Part shown: positions 5,294-7,766 of the stretch, one piece after another
Layout of the letters: every line of letters begins with the position of its first letter
Position numbering within the stretch: the first letter of the stretch is position 1
Assembly (NCBI GenBank): GCA_018058125.1
Contig: JAGPCH010000053.1
Location: 1 to 7,766, forward strand
Direction of reading: 5' to 3'
DNA length: 7,766 nucleotides
Source: Ignavibacteria bacterium
GTDB taxonomy: Bacteria; Bacteroidota; Ignavibacteria; Tepidaquicellales; Tepidaquicellaceae
The notes under the pieces: model-generated
The model's database searches: none
Seen by the model: only the letters and a program-made list of their open reading frames with translations
What the model was told of the DNA's origin: nothing
Made by a program: the position numbers and the translations under genes

Positions 5294-6718
5294 TTACACC
5301 TGCGTCACCTGTATCATATTAGCCGATTCGGATTCAGAAAATGGCATAGGAGCAATAAGCACAACCCTGTCATCTTTGCTTAAAATATTATTCTCAATGA
5401 TACATTCTCTTATCATTTTAACCGTTTCATTATAGTCAGGACTTTTATCGATTTTAATGGACTCAACTCCCCATATAAGTTTACACTTTCTAATAATATC
5501 CACGTCATGTGTGGCTGATATTATCTGCGCATTCGGTCTGTGATTTGAAAGCAGCATTGGGGATTTACCGGTATGACTGATAGTGATAATGGCTTTAGCA
5601 TCCACTCTGGTTGCAATTTCGGTTGCTGAGTTGCATATTGTATGTAAAGTATTTTCCGGCGAATCTTCAATGAAAATCTCATTAAAATATTTAGTCTGTT
5701 TTTCGGTCTCTGTTTTTGTAATGATCTTTTTCATGATCCGGACAGTTTCAATAGGATAATCGCCGGTGGAAGTTTCAGCAGAAAGCATGACACAATCCGT
5801 TCCGTCAAAAATTGCATTTGCTATATCTGAAGCTTCAGCTCTTGTAGGAGTCGGGCTGTGTATCATGGATTCGAGCATCTGAGTAGCAGTTATTACCGGT
5901 TTGATAAGTTCATTACACTTTCCTATTATCATCTTTTGTATCAGCGGAACTTCCTCAGTGGAAATTTCAACTCCCATATCTCCCCGCGCAACCATTATCA
6001 CATCCGATACTTTAATAATGGATTCTATGTTCTGAACGGCTTCAGGTCTTTCTATTTTTGCAATGATAGGTTTAACAAAATTACCTGTCTTCATAATATT
6101 TCTGAGATGAGTGATGTCATCGGCAACTCTCACAAAGCTCATTGCAATAAAATCAACTTCGTGTTTCAAACCAAACTCAAGATGCTCAAGGTCTTTTTCG
6201 GTGAGCGGATTCATATTAAGTTTTGTGTGAGGAAGATTTACACCTTTTTTTTCTTTTAGAATACCTCCGTTTATAATTTCACAAACCGCTTCACCTTTTT
6301 TCCTTTCTATTGATGATACTTTGAGCTTCAGATTACCATCATCCAGCAGAATAGCTTCGCCAATGTTAAGATCATTTATAAGGCCATGATAATTTGTTGA
6401 AATTACATAGTCGTTACCGATAATTTCATCTGAAGTGATAATTATATCCCATCCTGCTACAAGCTCGATGCTACCTTTCTCAAGCCTGCCAACTCTGATC
6501 TTAGGTCCCGGAAGATCCTGTATTATCGCTATGATCTTTCCTTTTAACCTTGCAGCTTCCTTAATGTTTTCAATATATAGTTTGTGTATCTCGTGTGTAC
6601 CGTGAGAAAAATTTAGTCTGGCTGCATCCATGCCCGCATCTATCAGTTCGCAAATTTTTTCTACTGTATCTACAGCCGGTCCGATGGTACATATTATTTT
6701 TGTTTTTTTGTAAATCAA
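5294..6718 (-). CDS. pyk: Pyruvate kinase
   Basis: Glycolytic enzyme converting phosphoenolpyruvate and ADP to pyruvate and ATP in the cytosol. At 474 aa it is the standard bacterial length, without the C-terminal PEP-utiliser extension. Seen: T-K-I-I-C-T-I-G-P (6-14), R-L-N-F-S-H-G (34-40), Q-D-L-P-G-P-K-I-R (67-75) in the barrel, the B-domain from about 77 to 170, then the active-site signature I-A-K-I-E-R-P-E (219-226) with catalytic K221 and metal ligand E223, A-R-G-D-M-G (244-249) and A-T-Q-M-L-E-S-M (278-285), followed by the C-terminal domain. E85 aligns by eye with the Glu (rabbit E117) linked to K+ dependence, suggesting a K+-activated enzyme. The start is TTG at 6718; the codon two upstream is TAA, so no ATG is possible, and the protein then begins a few residues before T-K-I as usual. 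Very sure of identity. Confidence 0.97.
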   Translation of the reverse strand: MIYKKTKIICTIGPAVDTVEKICELIDAGMDAARLNFSHGTHEIHKLYIENIKEAARLKGKIIAIIQDLPGPKIRVGRLEKGSIELVAGWDIIITSDEIIGNDYVISTNYHGLINDLNIGEAILLDDGNLKLKVSSIERKKGEAVCEIINGGILKEKKGVNLPHTKLNMNPLTEKDLEHLEFGLKHEVDFIAMSFVRVADDITHLRNIMKTGNFVKPIIAKIERPEAVQNIESIIKVSDVIMVARGDMGVEISTEEVPLIQKMIIGKCNELIKPVITATQMLESMIHSPTPTRAEASDIANAIFDGTDCVMLSAETSTGDYPIETVRIMKKIITKTETEKQTKYFNEIFIEDSPENTLHTICNSATEIATRVDAKAIITISHTGKSPMLLSNHRPNAQIISATHDVDIIRKCKLIWGVESIKIDKSPDYNETVKMIRECIIENNILSKDDRVVLIAPMPFSESESANMIQVTQV

Positions 6719-6831
6719 TTTTTATGTTTTATACTTATATAGAAGAAGTTAATTTGAACTTTGTTTTTATAAAATCAGTAAATTCATGAAATCAGATTCA
6801 GTAAGGTAAAAATATTTCCATTAAAGGAATA

Positions 6832-6860
6832 GTTATCTTTAAATTACAATCAAAAATCAA
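6832..6860 (-). promoter_or_regulatory. Weak sigma-70-like promoter candidate for pyk
   Basis: Reading the minus strand, TTGATT (6860-6855; 4 of 6 to TTGACA) is followed after exactly 17 bp by GATAAC (6837-6832; 4 of 6 to TATAAT). It would give a leader of roughly 100 nt for pyk. The -35 falls inside the heptad repeat. Such matches are common by chance in AT-rich DNA, and the Bacteroidetes-type TAnnTTTG box was not found here, so this is only a candidate. Confidence 0.18.
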
Positions 6861-6877
6861 ATATCTAAAATCAAAAA
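6850..6877. repeat. Heptad tandem repeat, four units (TCWAAAA type)
   Basis: Four direct 7-bp units lie in the divergent pyk/ydfG intergenic region: TCAAAAA (6850), TCAAATA (6857), TCTAAAA (6864) and TCAAAAA (6871). Consensus and orientation match the array at 5270-5290 on the other side of pyk. The rest of the 208-bp intergenic stretch (6719-6926) is plain AT-rich sequence with no gene. Confidence 0.6.
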
Positions 6878-6926
6878 TTGTTTTACAAAATATTCATTCA
6901 TAAACATTATAAAAAGTTATATATAA

Positions 6927-7700
6927 ATGAAAAATCTAAAAGGGAAAATAGTATTGATAACCGGCGCAACAAGCGGTATAGGAAAAGCATCAGCTTTTAA
7001 ATTTGCAGAACTCGGATGCGATCTGATACTTGCGGCAAGAAGAAAGGATCGTCTTGAAAAAATTTCAAATGAACTCAGATCAGAATTTAGTATCGATGTA
7101 CTTACTATTCAGCTGGATGTTCAGAATTATGAAAATGTAAAAGCAATGTCTGAAAGTCTTGAAGGAAAATGGAAGAAAGTCTATTTGCTGTTGAATAACG
7201 CAGGTCTTGCAAGAGGAATGGCAAGTGTAAAAGATGGTTCGGTACAGGACTGGAATGAAATGATCGATACAAATGTGAAAGGACTATTGTATGTTTCGAA
7301 ATGCATTATACCTTTGATGCTTGAAAACAAAGAAGGACACGTGATCAACATCGGTTCGATCGCCGGTCATGAAGTATATCCAAACGGAAATGTTTACGCC
7401 GGCACTAAGCACGCAGTCGATGCAATTACTAAAAGCATGAGAATGGAATTACTCGATTCTCCGATTAGGGTTTCGACGATTGATCCGGGTTTAGTTGAAA
7501 CAGAATTCAGCGTAGTCAGACACAGAGGTGATGAAGATAAAGCAAAACTGACTTATGAAGGTTATACACCATTGTCCCCTGAGGATGTAGCGGAAGCAGT
7601 TATTTTCGCTGCTACCAGAAATGATAATTTTGTCGTAGCTGAAATGGTAGTTTTCCCAAAAGCGCAGGCGGGCGTGAGGGATGTTGTCAGGAAAGTATAG
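6927..7700 (+). CDS. ydfG: Short-chain dehydrogenase/reductase, YdfG type
   Basis: Classical SDR oxidoreductase of 257 aa, aligning by eye with E. coli YdfG, an NADP-dependent 3-hydroxy acid dehydrogenase that oxidises serine-type 3-hydroxy acids and reduces malonic semialdehyde. Seen: the Rossmann loop T-G-A-T-S-G-I-G (12-19), the NADP-favouring pair R38-R39 after strand 2, D64-V65, N-N-A-G (90-93), and the catalytic tetrad N116, S144, Y157 and K161 (Y-A-G-T-K). YdfG-like stretches are D-W-N-E-M-I-D-T-N (108-116) and P-G-L-V-E-T-E-F-S (187-195), with V-R-H-R-G-D-E-D-K-A after it. ATG start with an A/T-rich leader and no Shine-Dalgarno. The gene is divergent from pyk across 208 bp and appears to stand alone; a heptad array starts two bases after its TAG stop. 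Fold and catalytic class are certain, and the YdfG subgroup is likely. Confidence 0.93.
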   Translation: MKNLKGKIVLITGATSGIGKASAFKFAELGCDLILAARRKDRLEKISNELRSEFSIDVLTIQLDVQNYENVKAMSESLEGKWKKVYLLLNNAGLARGMASVKDGSVQDWNEMIDTNVKGLLYVSKCIIPLMLENKEGHVINIGSIAGHEVYPNGNVYAGTKHAVDAITKSMRMELLDSPIRVSTIDPGLVETEFSVVRHRGDEDKAKLTYEGYTPLSPEDVAEAVIFAATRNDNFVVAEMVVFPKAQAGVRDVVRKV

Positions 7701-7701
7701 A

Positions 7702-7743
7702 GTATTAAGTATTAGGTATTAGGTATTAGGTATTAGGTATTAA
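7702..7743. repeat. Heptad tandem repeat, six GTATTAR units
   Basis: Six perfect-length 7-bp units start two bases after the ydfG stop codon. One GTATTAA comes first, then four identical GTATTAG units (7709-7736), then GTATTAA again. The preceding GTATAGA (7695-7701), which contains the stop codon, looks like a degenerate extra unit. It is unrelated in sequence to the TCWAAAA arrays but has the same period. It resembles the short tandemly repeated repetitive sequences known from cyanobacteria. The window ends 23 bp later. Confidence 0.85.
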
Positions 7744-7766
7744 GTAAATTCAAACATACTCAATTC

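Noticed and set aside
5858..6259. Open frame of 133 codons on the + strand inside pyk
   Set aside because: It is antisense to well-conserved pyruvate kinase motifs and reads as low-complexity Phe/Tyr/His-rich sequence with no domain.
6816..6829. Short inverted repeat TTCC-ATTAAA-GGAA as an operator
   Set aside because: The four-base arms are too short and too likely by chance in this sequence.
5270..6877. Pyruvate kinase as cargo of an insertion element bounded by the heptad repeats
   Set aside because: No transposase, terminal inverted repeat or target duplication is visible, and pyk is an ordinary housekeeping gene with composition like its neighbours.
6878..6906. TTGTTT-17-TAAACA as a promoter for ydfG
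   Set aside because: The -10 matches only three of six positions and no TAnnTTTG box is near; not better than chance in AT-rich DNA.
7702..7743. CRISPR array
   Set aside because: Units are 7 bp with no spacers, and no cas genes are present.

Overview
This window comes from an AT-rich bacterial chromosome. The protein repertoire and style suggest a member of the Bacteroidota/Chlorobi/Ignavibacteriota (FCB) group. The pointers are A/T-rich leaders with no visible Shine-Dalgarno sequence, three genes that can only begin at TTG (CatE-like protein, YpdA, pyruvate kinase), a YpdA plus LmbE-type deacetylase pair of the kind found in bacillithiol users, and 7-bp tandem repeats between genes. The taxonomic call is an inference from style and is not backed by a marker gene.

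Positions 1-2977 (+ strand) hold a tightly packed run of five genes with gaps of 39, 18, 9 and 13 bp. They are a Dps ferritin-like protein (5' end cut off by the window edge), an NADPH-dependent FMN/quinone reductase, a PIG-L/LmbE zinc deacetylase, a small muconolactone-isomerase-like protein and a two-domain CatE-like vicinal-oxygen-chelate protein. The spacing suggests one transcript. Its products fit oxidant and electrophile/quinone handling.

Positions 2967-6718 (- strand) hold, in transcription order, pyruvate kinase, a YpdA-type flavin disulfide reductase (putative bacillithiol disulfide reductase) and a YcaQ-family winged-helix DNA glycosylase with the catalytic Q-x-D motif. The last gene overlaps the end of the CatE-like gene tail to tail by 11 bp. 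The 144-bp gap between pyruvate kinase and ypdA contains a 50-bp GC-rich imperfect hairpin that looks foreign to its surroundings, and a heptad repeat.

Positions 6719-6926 are a divergent intergenic region with a second copy of the same heptad repeat. Positions 6927-7700 (+) encode a YdfG-type short-chain dehydrogenase, followed at once by a different six-unit heptad array (GTATTAR).

Working view: pyruvate kinase is a housekeeping gene. The other genes plausibly share a stress theme: low-molecular-weight thiol metabolism (PIG-L, YpdA), quinone/catechol turnover (FMN reductase, MIase-like, CatE-like), iron and peroxide protection (Dps) and alkylation or crosslink repair (YcaQ). No mobile element, CRISPR array, tRNA or rRNA is visible. 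I found no clearly new system; the best leads are the thiol/electrophile neighbourhood and the 7-bp-periodic intergenic repeats.
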